From Rhizobium croatiense (GTDB lineage Bacteria; Pseudomonadota; Alphaproteobacteria; Rhizobiales; Rhizobiaceae), in NCBI RefSeq assembly GCF_019793465.1, contig NZ_JAILYJ010000014.1, forward strand, positions 1 through 64,000: 64,000 nt of DNA. The letters run 5' to 3'. Positions 32,728 to 41,650 of the stretch are shown here, in pieces. The position numbers were made by a program, and so were the translations under genes. How positions within the stretch are numbered: position 1 is the first letter of the stretch; each line of letters opens with the position of its first letter. Under the pieces are notes generated by a model. The model had not been told where the DNA came from. It worked only from the letters and a program-made list of their open reading frames with translations, and ran no database searches.

Positions 32728-33807
32728 ATGACCAGACCACGGCAACGCTCCGTCCCCCTCCTTCGCGAGTCCAGTTCGTCGATACAATCTCGACCTGTCC
32801 GCCGGCGTGATCCCGATCAGCCAAGCCTGCCGTTCGATGCAATGCCGTCCAGAGTGGAGCCCTGCCTGGCGTTGTTGAAGCAAACGGTGCCGCAAGGGCC
32901 GGATTGGCTCTATGAGGTGAAGTGGGACGGCTACCGATTGGCGATCCACATCGAGCCAAGGAGCATTCGCATCCTCACCCGCGGCGGCCATGACTGGACC
33001 CACCGATTCCCAACTATCGTCGCAGGGGCAAGAGAGCTCGGTGTAACGAGCTGCATTCTCGACGGAGAAGCCGTCGTTCTCGATGAAGAGGGTCGGTCCG
33101 ACTTTGGAGCGTTGCAGCGCTCGCTCGGCGGCAGAGGCGGCAAGCGGATCTCAACCGAATCCGTCTTCTGCGCCTTCGATCTGTTATACTTCGATGGTCA
33201 CGACCTGACGCGCACCGAGCTCTCGGTCCGCCGTCATCTTCTGCAGGATCTGATTCCCGAGACCGGCTATGGTGCCATTCGGTTCTCGCAAGACCTGGAT
33301 TTGGCTGGCGAGGAACTGCTTGAGCACGCCTGCCATCTGGGCCTGGAAGGCATTATTGCCAAGCGCAGGGACAGCCCTTACCGAAGTGGTCGTCTCGGGG
33401 ACTGGCAGAAGATCAAGTGCGTCCAGAGCGACAGTTTCATGATCGTCGGGTACGAGGAATCCGCCAGCACCCGCGGCGGGCTCGGCAGTCTTTTGCTTGC
33501 GGGTCGCAAGGGTCAAGGCTGGATCTATGTCGGATCGGTCGGCACGGGGTTCAATCGAACGGAGGCGGAGGATTTGCGCAAGACGTTGAACCGTCTCCAA
33601 ACGAAAAAACCTGTTGTGCCGCTGAAAGGAAAGCGCCTCGTCTTTTCCCAGCCGACCCTCATCGCCGAAATCGAGTTTCGCGGCTGGACGCGCGAGGGCA
33701 GTCTCCGCCACCCCTCGTATAAAGGCCTTCGCGAAATCCAGGATAATGCTGCCGTCTTTGATATGACTGATGCCACTGCGACCAAAGGACGTTCCACGGG
33801 CGATTAA
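32728..33807 (+). CDS. ligD: ATP-dependent DNA ligase (LigD ligase domain only)
   Basis: A 359-residue ATP-dependent ligase. The adenylation-site Lys65 sits in YEVKWDGYR (motif I, KxDG); motif III (SVFCAFDLLYFDG), motif IV (LEGIIAKRRDSPY) and motif V (WQKIKC) follow, then an OB domain (about 245-345) with VGSVGTGF. There is no polymerase or phosphoesterase domain; the first 38 residues are a basic, disordered leader. The start at 32728 is used (ATG, short spacing to the Ku stop). It forms an operon with both Ku genes, the core NHEJ set, while a separate polymerase module lies at 4.4 kb. Confidence 0.92.
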   Translation: MTRPRQRSVPLLRESSSSIQSRPVRRRDPDQPSLPFDAMPSRVEPCLALLKQTVPQGPDWLYEVKWDGYRLAIHIEPRSIRILTRGGHDWTHRFPTIVAGARELGVTSCILDGEAVVLDEEGRSDFGALQRSLGGRGGKRISTESVFCAFDLLYFDGHDLTRTELSVRRHLLQDLIPETGYGAIRFSQDLDLAGEELLEHACHLGLEGIIAKRRDSPYRSGRLGDWQKIKCVQSDSFMIVGYEESASTRGGLGSLLLAGRKGQGWIYVGSVGTGFNRTEAEDLRKTLNRLQTKKPVVPLKGKRLVFSQPTLIAEIEFRGWTREGSLRHPSYKGLREIQDNAAVFDMTDATATKGRSTGD

Positions 33808-34105
33808 GATCTCGCCAACACCAACTGCGGCCTTGCGCTTGGCGGTGTCAGGCGGCATGTTTGATCTCGTGGATCCAGCCGTCCCCGCCAAGCGGCCGCT
33901 CCCCGCTCCCCAGATGCGATGGCCAAATCCCTGAAAAGGAAAGGGCTTGTCGCCAGTTGGCACGAACGGGGACTGTTTGTCCCCGCCATTGTATGATCGC
34001 GTATCAACGACTGTGGCGCTATGAAGTATTCGCCGAGCGGAAAAAGCTTTTGCCGCATCGCCCGCGAGGGCTATATCGTTAAATGATCTTGCTGGACTGG
34101 ATGCC
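33808..34105. other. Gap between ligase and pepT; no gene seen
   Basis: The only structure noticed is a 6-base-pair hairpin GGGGAC/GTCCCC (33968-33973 with 33979-33984) without a T-tract. A 25-codon ATG frame starting near 33858 has no ribosome site. No stress-type promoter was found in front of pepT. Confidence 0.4.
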
Positions 34106-35338
34106 ATGACCGACACTGTTCTCGACCGCTTTCTCCGCTATGTCGTTATCGACACCCAATCCGATCCCGCCTCGTCGACGCAGCCGACCACCGAAAAGCA
34201 GAAGGATCTCGGCCGGGTTCTGGTCGACGAACTGCTGATGATCGGGCTTGCCGACGCACATCTCGATGAACACGGTTATGTCTATGCGACCATTCCTGGA
34301 AATAGCGACAAGGCGGTACCGGTCATCTGTTTCTGTTCGCACATGGATACGGCGCCCGATTTTACCGGCAGGGGCGTCAAACCGCAGATCATCCGGAATT
34401 ATGCCGGCGGCGATATCCAGCTTGTCGGCGATTCGAGCCGGGTGATCCGTGTCTCCGAGCATCCCGAGCTCAAAAACCAGATCGGCAACGACATCGTCAC
34501 GACCGACGGAACGACATTGCTCGGCGCCGACGACAAGGCCGGGCTGGCGGAAATCATGACCGCGGCCCAGATTCTCGTAGACAATCCCGATGTCCGCCAC
34601 GGGACGATCAAGATCCTGTTCACGCCCGACGAGGAAGTCGGCCGCGGCGTCAACAGGGTCGACTTGAAGAAACTCGGCGCTGACTTCGCCTATACGATGG
34701 ATGGCGAGACGGCCGGCCATATCGAGGATGAGACCTTTTCGGCCGATGGCGTCGAGATCAGCATTTCAGGCGTGGCGATCCATCCGGGCTTTGCCAAGGA
34801 CCGGATGGAGAACGCCATCAAGATCGCCGGCGCCATCATCGATCGGCTGCCGAAGGACCTAGCGCCGGAGACCACCGAAGGCAGGCAGGGCTTCATCCAT
34901 CCGGTCGGCGTGACCGGCTCGATGGAGAAGGCGTCGCTGAGCTTTATCATCCGCGATTTCACCGAAGCGGGACTGGCGGAAAAGGAGGCCATGCTCGACG
35001 CCATCGTCAAGGAGGTGATGGCTGCCTATCCCGGCTCGACCGCGCATTTCCAGGTGGCGGAGCAGTATCGCAACATGAAGGCGGTGCTCGACCGTCACCC
35101 GGAGATCGTCGGAAATGCGCTTGAAGCCGTGCGCCGGGCCGGCATGACGCCGGTGCGCGGCAGCATCCGCGGCGGCACCGACGGTTCGCGCCTTTCTTTC
35201 ATGGGACTGCCATGCCCGAATATCTTCGCCGGCGGCCATGCCTTCCACTCGCCGCTCGAATGGGTCAGCCGCCAGGACATGGAAAAGGCGGTCAAAGCCA
35301 TCGTGGAACTGGCGAAGGTCTGGGAAGAGCGCGCTTAA
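34106..35338 (+). CDS. pepT: Peptidase T (aminotripeptidase)
   Basis: A 410-residue M20 metallopeptidase that removes N-terminal residues from tripeptides in the cytoplasm. Zinc-site residues are visible in CSHMDTAPD (His80 region), GADDKAGLAEIM (bridging Asp), PDEEVGRG (catalytic Glu and ligand Glu) and the late GGTDGSRLSFMG / GGHAFHSP block. A lid (dimerization) domain occupies about 205-320. Length matches the family (about 408-410). It is not in an obvious operon; the next gene is convergent. Confidence 0.92.
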   Translation: MTDTVLDRFLRYVVIDTQSDPASSTQPTTEKQKDLGRVLVDELLMIGLADAHLDEHGYVYATIPGNSDKAVPVICFCSHMDTAPDFTGRGVKPQIIRNYAGGDIQLVGDSSRVIRVSEHPELKNQIGNDIVTTDGTTLLGADDKAGLAEIMTAAQILVDNPDVRHGTIKILFTPDEEVGRGVNRVDLKKLGADFAYTMDGETAGHIEDETFSADGVEISISGVAIHPGFAKDRMENAIKIAGAIIDRLPKDLAPETTEGRQGFIHPVGVTGSMEKASLSFIIRDFTEAGLAEKEAMLDAIVKEVMAAYPGSTAHFQVAEQYRNMKAVLDRHPEIVGNALEAVRRAGMTPVRGSIRGGTDGSRLSFMGLPCPNIFAGGHAFHSPLEWVSRQDMEKAVKAIVELAKVWEERA

Positions 35339-35362
35339 GGCGCTCTCCTCACGGAGATATCG

Positions 35363-35386
35363 GAACGGCGGGCTTAGCCGCCGTTC
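35363..35386. terminator. Shared hairpin between convergent pepT and cell wall hydrolase genes
   Basis: A perfect nine-base-pair stem (35363-35371 with 35378-35386) and a six-base loop. The minus-strand hydrolase stop codon TAA lies inside the loop (35376-35374), so the structure serves the 3' ends of both transcripts. No long T-run on either side. Confidence 0.5.
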
Positions 35387-36195
35387 GCCGGGATAGCTCC
35401 GCGTAGCATCACGCTGTCATAGGCGGGGCGGGGCGTGGGGATGGCGACCGGCATTCCCGGCTCGGGCGCGATCGAGGGTTCCGGCGGGGTCACCGGCGCG
35501 GTTATCCGCATCGGTGCCGTGCTCGCCGTGGCCATGGGATCGGGCGCCGGCAGAGGAACCGGAACGGCCGAGGGGATCAGGGCGTCGAACTGCGGCGGCA
35601 GCATGCTTTCGCCGGGCACATAATTCATCGCCACTTCGTAGGAGGGCAGCGGCGGCGGCGTTTCGAGCATGCCGTTGGAGTCGCGCTTCTCGTAGAAGGC
35701 GTTGCCGCCGGCGACCGTCACATAGTGCATGTTGTCGTAAGGGAATTTCAGCCCGTCGGTGTGGAAGAACATCGCATCCTTCACCGCCGGATGCCGCGCC
35801 CCCTTCAGCAGGATCGCATCGGCCGCGGTGGCAAGCTCCGGTTCGGCCTGCGACTTGACCTCGCGCGTCATGACGCCGGGCGCAAACTGCCGCTCCTGGG
35901 CGACGACACCACAGATCGATGGCGGATAGGCGCCCGACGTCAGCCTGTTCATGACGACGGTGCCGACGGCCAGATAGCCGTCTTCGTCGGAATGCCGCGA
36001 TTCGAAATACATCGCACGCTTCAGGCAATCGCGATCTTTTGCCGTATAATTGAAAGCGACCTTCGTCGGTTGAAGCTTGGTCTTGGCCGCCGTCGTCGCC
36101 GGCTTCGGTGTTGTGGTGCAGCCTGTTGCCGCCAATCCTACGAATAAAATCCCGATCAGGGATTTTCCAAAGGAAATCTCCGCCCTCAACGCCAA
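35374..36195 (-). CDS. SleB-type cell wall hydrolase lipoprotein
   Basis: A 273-residue protein. A lipoprotein signal ends in ATGC near residue 26. The Hydrolase_2 (SleB/CwlJ) domain spans about 50-185, with the catalytic-type AMYFESRHSDEDGYLAVGTVVMNR segment and the late AMFFHTDGL and NAFYEK blocks. The C-terminal 85 residues are Pro-rich and low in complexity. The start codon is TTG: AGGAGG lies just upstream, with TTG at 36195 or the in-frame TTG 36189 fitting its spacing better; no ATG is available. It probably remodels peptidoglycan; rhizobia lack spores, so the name refers only to the family. Confidence 0.8.
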   Translation of the reverse strand: MALRAEISFGKSLIGILFVGLAATGCTTTPKPATTAAKTKLQPTKVAFNYTAKDRDCLKRAMYFESRHSDEDGYLAVGTVVMNRLTSGAYPPSICGVVAQERQFAPGVMTREVKSQAEPELATAADAILLKGARHPAVKDAMFFHTDGLKFPYDNMHYVTVAGGNAFYEKRDSNGMLETPPPLPSYEVAMNYVPGESMLPPQFDALIPSAVPVPLPAPDPMATASTAPMRITAPVTPPEPSIAPEPGMPVAIPTPRPAYDSVMLRGAIPANGG

Positions 36196-36419
36196 GTGCC
36201 TCCTATGGGATTAGTCCAGCCCTTTATGATTAATGCGAAAAAACTTTTACTCGTCATATGACTGAAACACAAACAACCGGAGATCACAAAAACCAAAATC
36301 AACTCCCGCGAAAGGCGACTTCGGCGGCGAGTGTCGGACTGCCTGCTGCATAATTCCGAAAATTTAATGAATTACGCAGCAGCCCAAACTGCGGCAGCCC
36401 ACTTTGCGCTCTTGATCCG

Positions 36420-37460
36420 TCAGCTGCGAAACAGCTTCCAGCGGGTGGGCTTGAAAGCCACCCGGTAGCGATCGAGTCGGTCGGCCTCGCTCGGCGGCAG
36501 CTCGATTTCGATATGCGGGCGGTCATTGCCGATGTCGAGTTCGATATGACGGGTGCCGGCGACGCGGCGGCTGGAGACTCGCTGGCCGGCAATGCAGTTT
36601 TCCGCCGATTCGCAGAGCCTGACGTCATGCGGGCGGAAGTAAAGCTGCGCGGGTCCATCGGGCTCACCCCCGGCATTGAGGCCGAGCGAGCGGCCTTCGA
36701 AGCGAATGTCGCCATCCGAGATTTCGACCTGCAGGCAATTCGACTGGCCGATGAAGCCGAAGACGAAGGGCGAGTTGGGGTTGTCGTAGACCTCATCCGG
36801 CGTGCCGACCTGTTCGATCGCGCCCTGGCTCATGACGACGACGCGGTCGGCAAGCTCCAGCGCCTCGTCCTGGTCGTGCGTGACGAAGACGGTGGTGTGG
36901 CCGGTGCGGTCGTGGATCTCGCGCAGCCATTTGCGCAGGTCCTTGCGCACCTGAGCGTCGAGCGCGCCGAAGGGTTCGTCAAGCAGCAGCACGTTCGGTT
37001 CGACGGCCATGGCGCGGGCGAGCGCCACCCGTTGGCGCTGGCCGCCGGAAAGCTGCGCCGGATACCGTGTTTCAAGGCCGGAAAGCTGCACGAGGTCGAG
37101 CAGCTCCAGCGCCCGCCGGCGGATGTCGGCCTTCGCAGGACGGCGTGCGCCGCTTCTGACCCTCAGCCCGAAGGAGACGTTGTCGAGCACCGTCATGTAG
37201 CGGAAGAGGGCATAATGCTGGAAGACGAAGCCGATATTGCGCTGCTGTACTGATTTCTTCGAGGCGTCCTCTTCGCCGAAGAAGATCTGGCCCTCCGTCG
37301 GGCTTTCCAGGCCGGCAATCAGGCGCAGCAATGTCGTCTTGCCGGAGCCCGACGGGCCGAGCAGGGCGATCAGCTCGCCGGAGCGGATGCTGAGCGAGAC
37401 ATCGTGCAGCGCCGGAAAACGCTCGAATTCCTTGCGAATATTTTGAACGCGTACTTCCAT
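36420..37460 (-). CDS. cysA: Sulfate ABC transporter ATP-binding protein CysA
   Basis: A 346-residue ABC ATPase with Walker A GPSGSGKTT near residue 36, LSGGQRQRVAL near 135, Walker B LLLDEPFGALDAQ near 155 and the H-loop FVTHDQDEAL. The C-terminal TOBE-like part contains YFRPHDVRL, as in CysA proteins. It is last in a minus-strand operon sbp-cysT-cysW-cysA and starts 10 bases after the cysW stop. Together they import sulfate/thiosulfate for cysteine synthesis. Confidence 0.92.
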   Translation of the reverse strand: MEVRVQNIRKEFERFPALHDVSLSIRSGELIALLGPSGSGKTTLLRLIAGLESPTEGQIFFGEEDASKKSVQQRNIGFVFQHYALFRYMTVLDNVSFGLRVRSGARRPAKADIRRRALELLDLVQLSGLETRYPAQLSGGQRQRVALARAMAVEPNVLLLDEPFGALDAQVRKDLRKWLREIHDRTGHTTVFVTHDQDEALELADRVVVMSQGAIEQVGTPDEVYDNPNSPFVFGFIGQSNCLQVEISDGDIRFEGRSLGLNAGGEPDGPAQLYFRPHDVRLCESAENCIAGQRVSSRRVAGTRHIELDIGNDRPHIEIELPPSEADRLDRYRVAFKPTRWKLFRS

Positions 37461-37470
37461 TGCAAATCCT

Positions 37471-38343
37471 TCAGTGCCGCCGGCTGGCGGAGATCTCCGC
37501 GCTATAACGCATTTCCAGCAGCGTCTTCAAAACCAGGGTGACGAGCGCCAGCAGGGCCAGCAGCGTGGCCACGGCGAAGGCGCCGGTAAAATTATACTCG
37601 TTATAAAGAATCTCGACCTGCAACGGCATGGTGTTGGTCTGGCCGCGAATATGGCCCGAAACCACCGAGACGGCGCCGAACTCGCCCATGGCGCGGGCAT
37701 TGCAAAGCAGCACGCCATAGAGCAGGCCCCATTTGATGTTCGGCAGCGTCACGTACCAGAAGGTCTGCCAGCCGCTGGCGCCGAGCGAAAGCGCAGCCTC
37801 CTCGTCCGCCGTTCCCTGTTCCTGCATCAGCGGGATCAGTTCGCGGGCGACGAAGGGGAAGGTGACGAACATGGTGGCGAGGATCAGCCCCGGCACGGCG
37901 AACAGGATCTTGATGTCGTGGGCGCTGAGCCACTGGCCGAGCCAGGTATTGGCGCCGAAGAGAAGCACGAAGACCAGGCCGGAGATAACGGGGGAGACCG
38001 AGAAGGGCAGGTCGATCAGCGTCGTCAGGAAGGCCTTGCCTTTGAACTCGAACTTGGCGATCGCCCAGGCGGCGGCGACTCCGAAGACGAGATTGAGCGG
38101 CACGCTGATGCCGGCGACGATCAGCGTCAGGCGGATCGCCGAGAAGGTCTCCGCATCCTGCAGCGCCTCGATGAAGGGGCCGGCCCCCTTGCGGAAGGCT
38201 TCGACGAAGACGGCGGCAAGCGGCAGCAGCAGGATCAGCAGCAGGAAGACCAGCGACAGGATGATCAGGCTGTAGCGCGCGATCCGGTGTTCGGTGGTCA
38301 CCGAACGCAGCTTGACGGGTTGCGCGGTCGTATCAAGCGCCAT
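37471..38343 (-). CDS. cysW: Sulfate ABC transporter permease CysW
   Basis: A 290-residue inner-membrane protein with about six spans. The EAA loop is DEEAALSLGASGWQTFWYVTLPNIKWGLL near residue 180; MGEFGAVSVVSGHIRGQTNTMPL further on is characteristic of CysW/CysT. It overlaps the 3' end of cysT by 11 bases, implying coupled translation. Confidence 0.92.
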   Translation of the reverse strand: MALDTTAQPVKLRSVTTEHRIARYSLIILSLVFLLLILLLPLAAVFVEAFRKGAGPFIEALQDAETFSAIRLTLIVAGISVPLNLVFGVAAAWAIAKFEFKGKAFLTTLIDLPFSVSPVISGLVFVLLFGANTWLGQWLSAHDIKILFAVPGLILATMFVTFPFVARELIPLMQEQGTADEEAALSLGASGWQTFWYVTLPNIKWGLLYGVLLCNARAMGEFGAVSVVSGHIRGQTNTMPLQVEILYNEYNFTGAFAVATLLALLALVTLVLKTLLEMRYSAEISASRRH

Positions 38344-39190
38344 AGCCGTACCTCCGCCTGCTCCAGCTCTGGATGAGGTTGATGACGAGCAGCATGGCGA
38401 AGGAGAGGATCAGCATGATCGCCGCAATGCCGGTCGCCGCCGCGTAATTATATTCTTCGAGCTTGATGATGATCAGCAGCGGCGCGATCTCCGATTTGAA
38501 CGGCAGGTTGCCGGCGATGAAGATGACCGAACCATATTCGCCGACGCCGCGGGCAAAGGCCAGCGCGAAGCCGGTGAGCACGGCGGGCGCCAGCCCCGGC
38601 AACAGGACGCGGAAAATCGTCTGGAGGCGATTGGCGCCGAGCGTCGCGGCGGCCTCCTCGACCTCCTTGTCGATTTCCTCCATGACCGGCTGCACGGTGC
38701 GCACGACGAAGGGCAGGCCTACGAAGATCAGCGCCACGACGATGCCGGCCGGCGTGAAGGCGATCTTGATGCCGAGCGGCGTCAGGAACTGACCGACCCA
38801 GCCATTCGGCGCATAGAGCGTCGTCAGCGCGATGCCGGCAACCGCGGTCGGCAGTGCGAAGGGCAGGTCGACCATGGCATCGATGATGCGCTTGCCGGGG
38901 AAGCGGTAGCGCACCAGCACCCAGGCGAGGATGATGCCGAAGACGGCATTGACGATCGCGGCGATGAAGGCGCTGCCGAAACTGATGCGCAGTGCATTCA
39001 GCGTGCGCGGATCGAGCGCGATCGACCAGAATTTCTCCCAGCCGAGCGCGCTCGACCGGACGGCGAGGCCCGAGAGCGGGATGAGGATCAGAAGGGTGAG
39101 CCAGGTCAAGGTAAGGCCGAGCGCCATTCCGAAACCCGGAATGACGCTCGGCCGCTTGAACCGCCACCGCGTGGGGCTATGTGCTTTCAT
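38333..39190 (-). CDS. cysT: Sulfate ABC transporter permease CysT
   Basis: A 285-residue permease. EAA loop EEAAATLGANRLQTIFRVLLPGLAP near residue 175 and the VGEYGSVIFIAGN block mark the CysT/CysU family. Six spans, short Lys/Arg-rich N-terminus. Eight bases separate it from the binding-protein stop upstream; it overlaps cysW downstream. Confidence 0.92.
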   Translation of the reverse strand: MKAHSPTRWRFKRPSVIPGFGMALGLTLTWLTLLILIPLSGLAVRSSALGWEKFWSIALDPRTLNALRISFGSAFIAAIVNAVFGIILAWVLVRYRFPGKRIIDAMVDLPFALPTAVAGIALTTLYAPNGWVGQFLTPLGIKIAFTPAGIVVALIFVGLPFVVRTVQPVMEEIDKEVEEAAATLGANRLQTIFRVLLPGLAPAVLTGFALAFARGVGEYGSVIFIAGNLPFKSEIAPLLIIIKLEEYNYAAATGIAAIMLILSFAMLLVINLIQSWSRRRYGYGA

Positions 39191-39198
39191 GAAGTCTA

Positions 39199-40224
39199 TT
39201 ATTGGGCCGGCTTGTAGATTTGGTCAAATACGCCGCCGTCGCCGAAGAATTTCGGCTGCGCTTCTTTCCAGCCGCCGAAATCATCGATCGTCGCGAGCGT
39301 CAGCTTCGGAAAGCGGGCAATGTCGGCCGGATCGGCGACTTCCGGCTTGATCGGCCGGTAATAGTGCTTGGCGGCGATCTTCTGGCCTTCGTCCGAATAG
39401 AGGTAGTTGAGATAGGCTTCGGCGACCTTGCGCGTGCCCTTCTTGTCGACGTTGCCGTCGACGATGGCGACCGGCGGGTCGGCGCGGATGGAGAAGCTTG
39501 GCGTGACGATCTCGAATTGGTCGGGGCCGAGTTCCTCGAGCGAAAGATAGGCTTCGTTTTCCCAGGCGAGCAGCACGTCGCCGAGGCCGCGCTGAACGAA
39601 GGTGGTCGTGGCGCCGCGCGCACCGGTGTCGAGGACCGGAACATGCTGCAGCAGCTTCGTCACATAATCCTGCGCCTTGGCGTCATCGCCGCCATTGGCC
39701 TGCTTGGCCCATGCCCAGGCGGCGAGGAAGTTCCAGCGGGCGCCGCCCGAGGTCTTCGGATTCGGCGTGATCACCTGCACGTCGTCCTTGACCAGGTCGG
39801 CCCAATCCTTGATGCCCTTCGGGTTGCCCTTGCGGACCAGGAAGACGATCGTCGAGGTGTAGGGCGTCGAATTGTTCGGGAACTTCGTCTTCCAGTCGGC
39901 GGGGATCTTGCCGGTCGCTTTGGCGATCGCATCGATATCGCCCTCGAGCGCCAGCGTGACGACGTCGGCGTCGAGGCCGTCGATGACCGAACGGGCCTGG
40001 GCGCCGGAACCGCCGTGCGAGGCCTTGATCGTCACGGTTTCCCCATTGTCCTTCTGCCATTTGGCGGCAAAGGCGGCGTTGAAATCCTTGTACAATTCGC
40101 GGGTCGGATCATAGGAGACGTTAAGCACCGCCTGATCCGCGAAAGCCGGCGCCATGCTGCCGAAGACGAAGCTGCCTGCCATGACCGCGGCCGCGACGAG
40201 CCGGGTGAACCGTTGTGTCTGCAT
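39199..40224 (-). CDS. sbp: Periplasmic sulfate-binding protein
   Basis: A 341-residue protein with signal peptide (about 1-32, cleaved near AFADQA). The mature domain begins LNVSYDPTRELYKDFN and contains ASHGGSGAQARSVIDGLDADVVTLAL and NPKTSGGARWNFLAAW, the sulfate-site loops of Sbp/CysP. ATG 40224 with AGGAGGG five bases upstream fixes the start; the frame stays open further upstream without a credible start. First gene of the operon with cysTWA. Confidence 0.93.
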   Translation of the reverse strand: MQTQRFTRLVAAAVMAGSFVFGSMAPAFADQAVLNVSYDPTRELYKDFNAAFAAKWQKDNGETVTIKASHGGSGAQARSVIDGLDADVVTLALEGDIDAIAKATGKIPADWKTKFPNNSTPYTSTIVFLVRKGNPKGIKDWADLVKDDVQVITPNPKTSGGARWNFLAAWAWAKQANGGDDAKAQDYVTKLLQHVPVLDTGARGATTTFVQRGLGDVLLAWENEAYLSLEELGPDQFEIVTPSFSIRADPPVAIVDGNVDKKGTRKVAEAYLNYLYSDEGQKIAAKHYYRPIKPEVADPADIARFPKLTLATIDDFGGWKEAQPKFFGDGGVFDQIYKPAQ

Positions 40225-40583
40225 TGGGACCCTCCTGTTTACTGTCTTAACTCTATCAAGTCGGTCGTATAATGAAACGAAACATCTTCCGGTTCCGGCG
40301 GTCCTGTTAGAATGCCATTCCATTTGAGCGGTTATTTGGAAATAGACGTGCCGGAGTTGGCCGCGGCCAATCGCCCGGTCGCCGCTGTTCTGCCGCAGAA
40401 CCGTGTTTTTTTGGCCACAGTTCCCTCGCAAGCGACGCAGGCAATGCTGATTTTTGCCCGGATTTTGCCGCGATGACACTTGCGGATTCCTATATGGCGG
40501 CGGTGCGGTCGTATTTGCCGGCCGCTACGTGGGGGCATCCCTTGAAATGCGCCTCGCATTCCAACCTGTTAGGGCCATTCAAA
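40225..40583. other. Intergenic region between divergent sulfate operon and porin gene
   Basis: About 360 bases with no gene. It must hold promoters for sbp (minus) and the porin (plus). A TATAAT at 40268-40273 (plus) has no convincing -35. Two GGAAC-type sites face the sbp side: the stronger one at 40399-40424 is listed separately; a weaker match (GGAAC, minus, 40296-40292) has CATT at its -10 position. No operator could be recognised by eye. Confidence 0.3.
40399..40424 (-). promoter_or_regulatory. Possible EcfG/RpoE2-like site upstream of sbp
   Basis: Minus-strand GGAAC (40424-40420), 17 bases, GGTT (40402-40399). It fits the pattern but lies about 165 bases upstream of the sbp ATG, so the case is weaker than for the other sites. 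Confidence 0.25.
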
Positions 40584-41600
40584 ATGAATATCAGAACTAT
40601 CCTTTTTGCCTCCGTTGCCGCCCTTGCCGCGGCCTCCGGAGCACGCGCAGCCGACGCCATCGTGGCGGCGGAACCCGAGCCCGTGGAATATGTTCGCGTT
40701 TGCGATGCCTACGGCACCGGCTATTTTTATATTCCGGGAACGGAAACATGCCTTTCGATCGGAGGTTACATCCGTACCGAAGTGCGCTTCGGTGACAACA
40801 TCGCCGGCGATTCCGACGTAAACTTCTGGACGCGTGGTCAGGTCACCTTCCAGGCGAAGAACGACACCGAGTTCGGCACGCTGACCGGCGTCATGACCCT
40901 GCGTTACAATGTCGACAACGCCTCCGACCAGGAAGCGCTGCTGGATGAAGGCTATATCGACATTGCCGGTTTCCGCGTCGGTAAGCTCTATAGCTGGTGG
41001 GACGACGACATGAGCGGCGAGACCGATACGCTCGCCAGCAACGAGACCACCCACAACTCGATCCGTTATCAGTACGAAAACCGCGCTTTCGCAGCCGGCC
41101 TCTCGGTCGACGAGTTGGAAGAAGACTACGCCACCAAGCCGGGCGAAGGCCCGAACAACTTCGGTGTCGCAGGCCAGGTCTCCTACAAGGCCGGCGCCAT
41201 CAGCGCTTACCTGCTTGCTGGTTATGACACCGACACCAGCGAAGTCGCTGTCCGTGGCATCGTCTATGCCGATATCGGCCCGGGCACGCTCGGCATCGCC
41301 GGCATCTGGGCAAGCGGCGCCAACTACTACTACGAAGAGTCCGAGTGGACGATCGCAGCGGAATACGCCTTGAAGATCAACGACAAGTGGAAGATCACCC
41401 CCGGCTTCCAGTACTTCGAAAACATCGCTCTCGAAGCTGACGGCAACGGCTTCACCGGCGGCAGCGCCTACACGACCGGTGTCACGATCGACTACCAGAT
41501 CGTCGAAGACCTGCGTTCGAAGCTCAGCGTGCAGTATCACGATGAGGACGAGGGCGACGACGAAGTGTTCGGCTTCCTGCGCTTCCAGCGCGATTTCTAA
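40584..41600 (+). CDS. Alphaproteobacterial porin (RopA/Porin_2 family)
   Basis: A 338-residue outer-membrane porin. The signal peptide (MNIRTILFASVAALAAASGARA) is followed by the family opening VEYVRVCDAYGTGYFYIPGTETCLSIGGYIR with its paired Cys. The rest alternates aromatic/polar strands as in a 16-strand barrel and ends in the outer-membrane targeting Phe (RFQRDF). ATG 40584 is chosen on the signal peptide; the frame is open upstream. It resembles rhizobial RopA proteins; general diffusion of small solutes is expected. Confidence 0.92.
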   Translation: MNIRTILFASVAALAAASGARAADAIVAAEPEPVEYVRVCDAYGTGYFYIPGTETCLSIGGYIRTEVRFGDNIAGDSDVNFWTRGQVTFQAKNDTEFGTLTGVMTLRYNVDNASDQEALLDEGYIDIAGFRVGKLYSWWDDDMSGETDTLASNETTHNSIRYQYENRAFAAGLSVDELEEDYATKPGEGPNNFGVAGQVSYKAGAISAYLLAGYDTDTSEVAVRGIVYADIGPGTLGIAGIWASGANYYYEESEWTIAAEYALKINDKWKITPGFQYFENIALEADGNGFTGGSAYTTGVTIDYQIVEDLRSKLSVQYHDEDEGDDEVFGFLRFQRDF

Positions 41601-41623
41601 GATCGTCTGATTGCAGACGAGCG

Positions 41624-41650
41624 GGCGCGGCCTTCGGGCCGCGCCTTTTT
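41624..41650 (+). terminator. Intrinsic terminator of the porin gene
   Basis: A perfect nine-base-pair GC stem (41624-41632 with 41637-41645), the stable TTCG loop, and TTTTT at 41646-41650. It lies 23 bases after the porin stop and abuts the stop codon of the convergent ptsN. Confidence 0.85.

Noticed and set aside
35362..35386. GGAAC at 35362 as another stress promoter
   Set aside because: It is part of the terminator hairpin; the spacing to a TT is wrong and no gene lies downstream on that strand.
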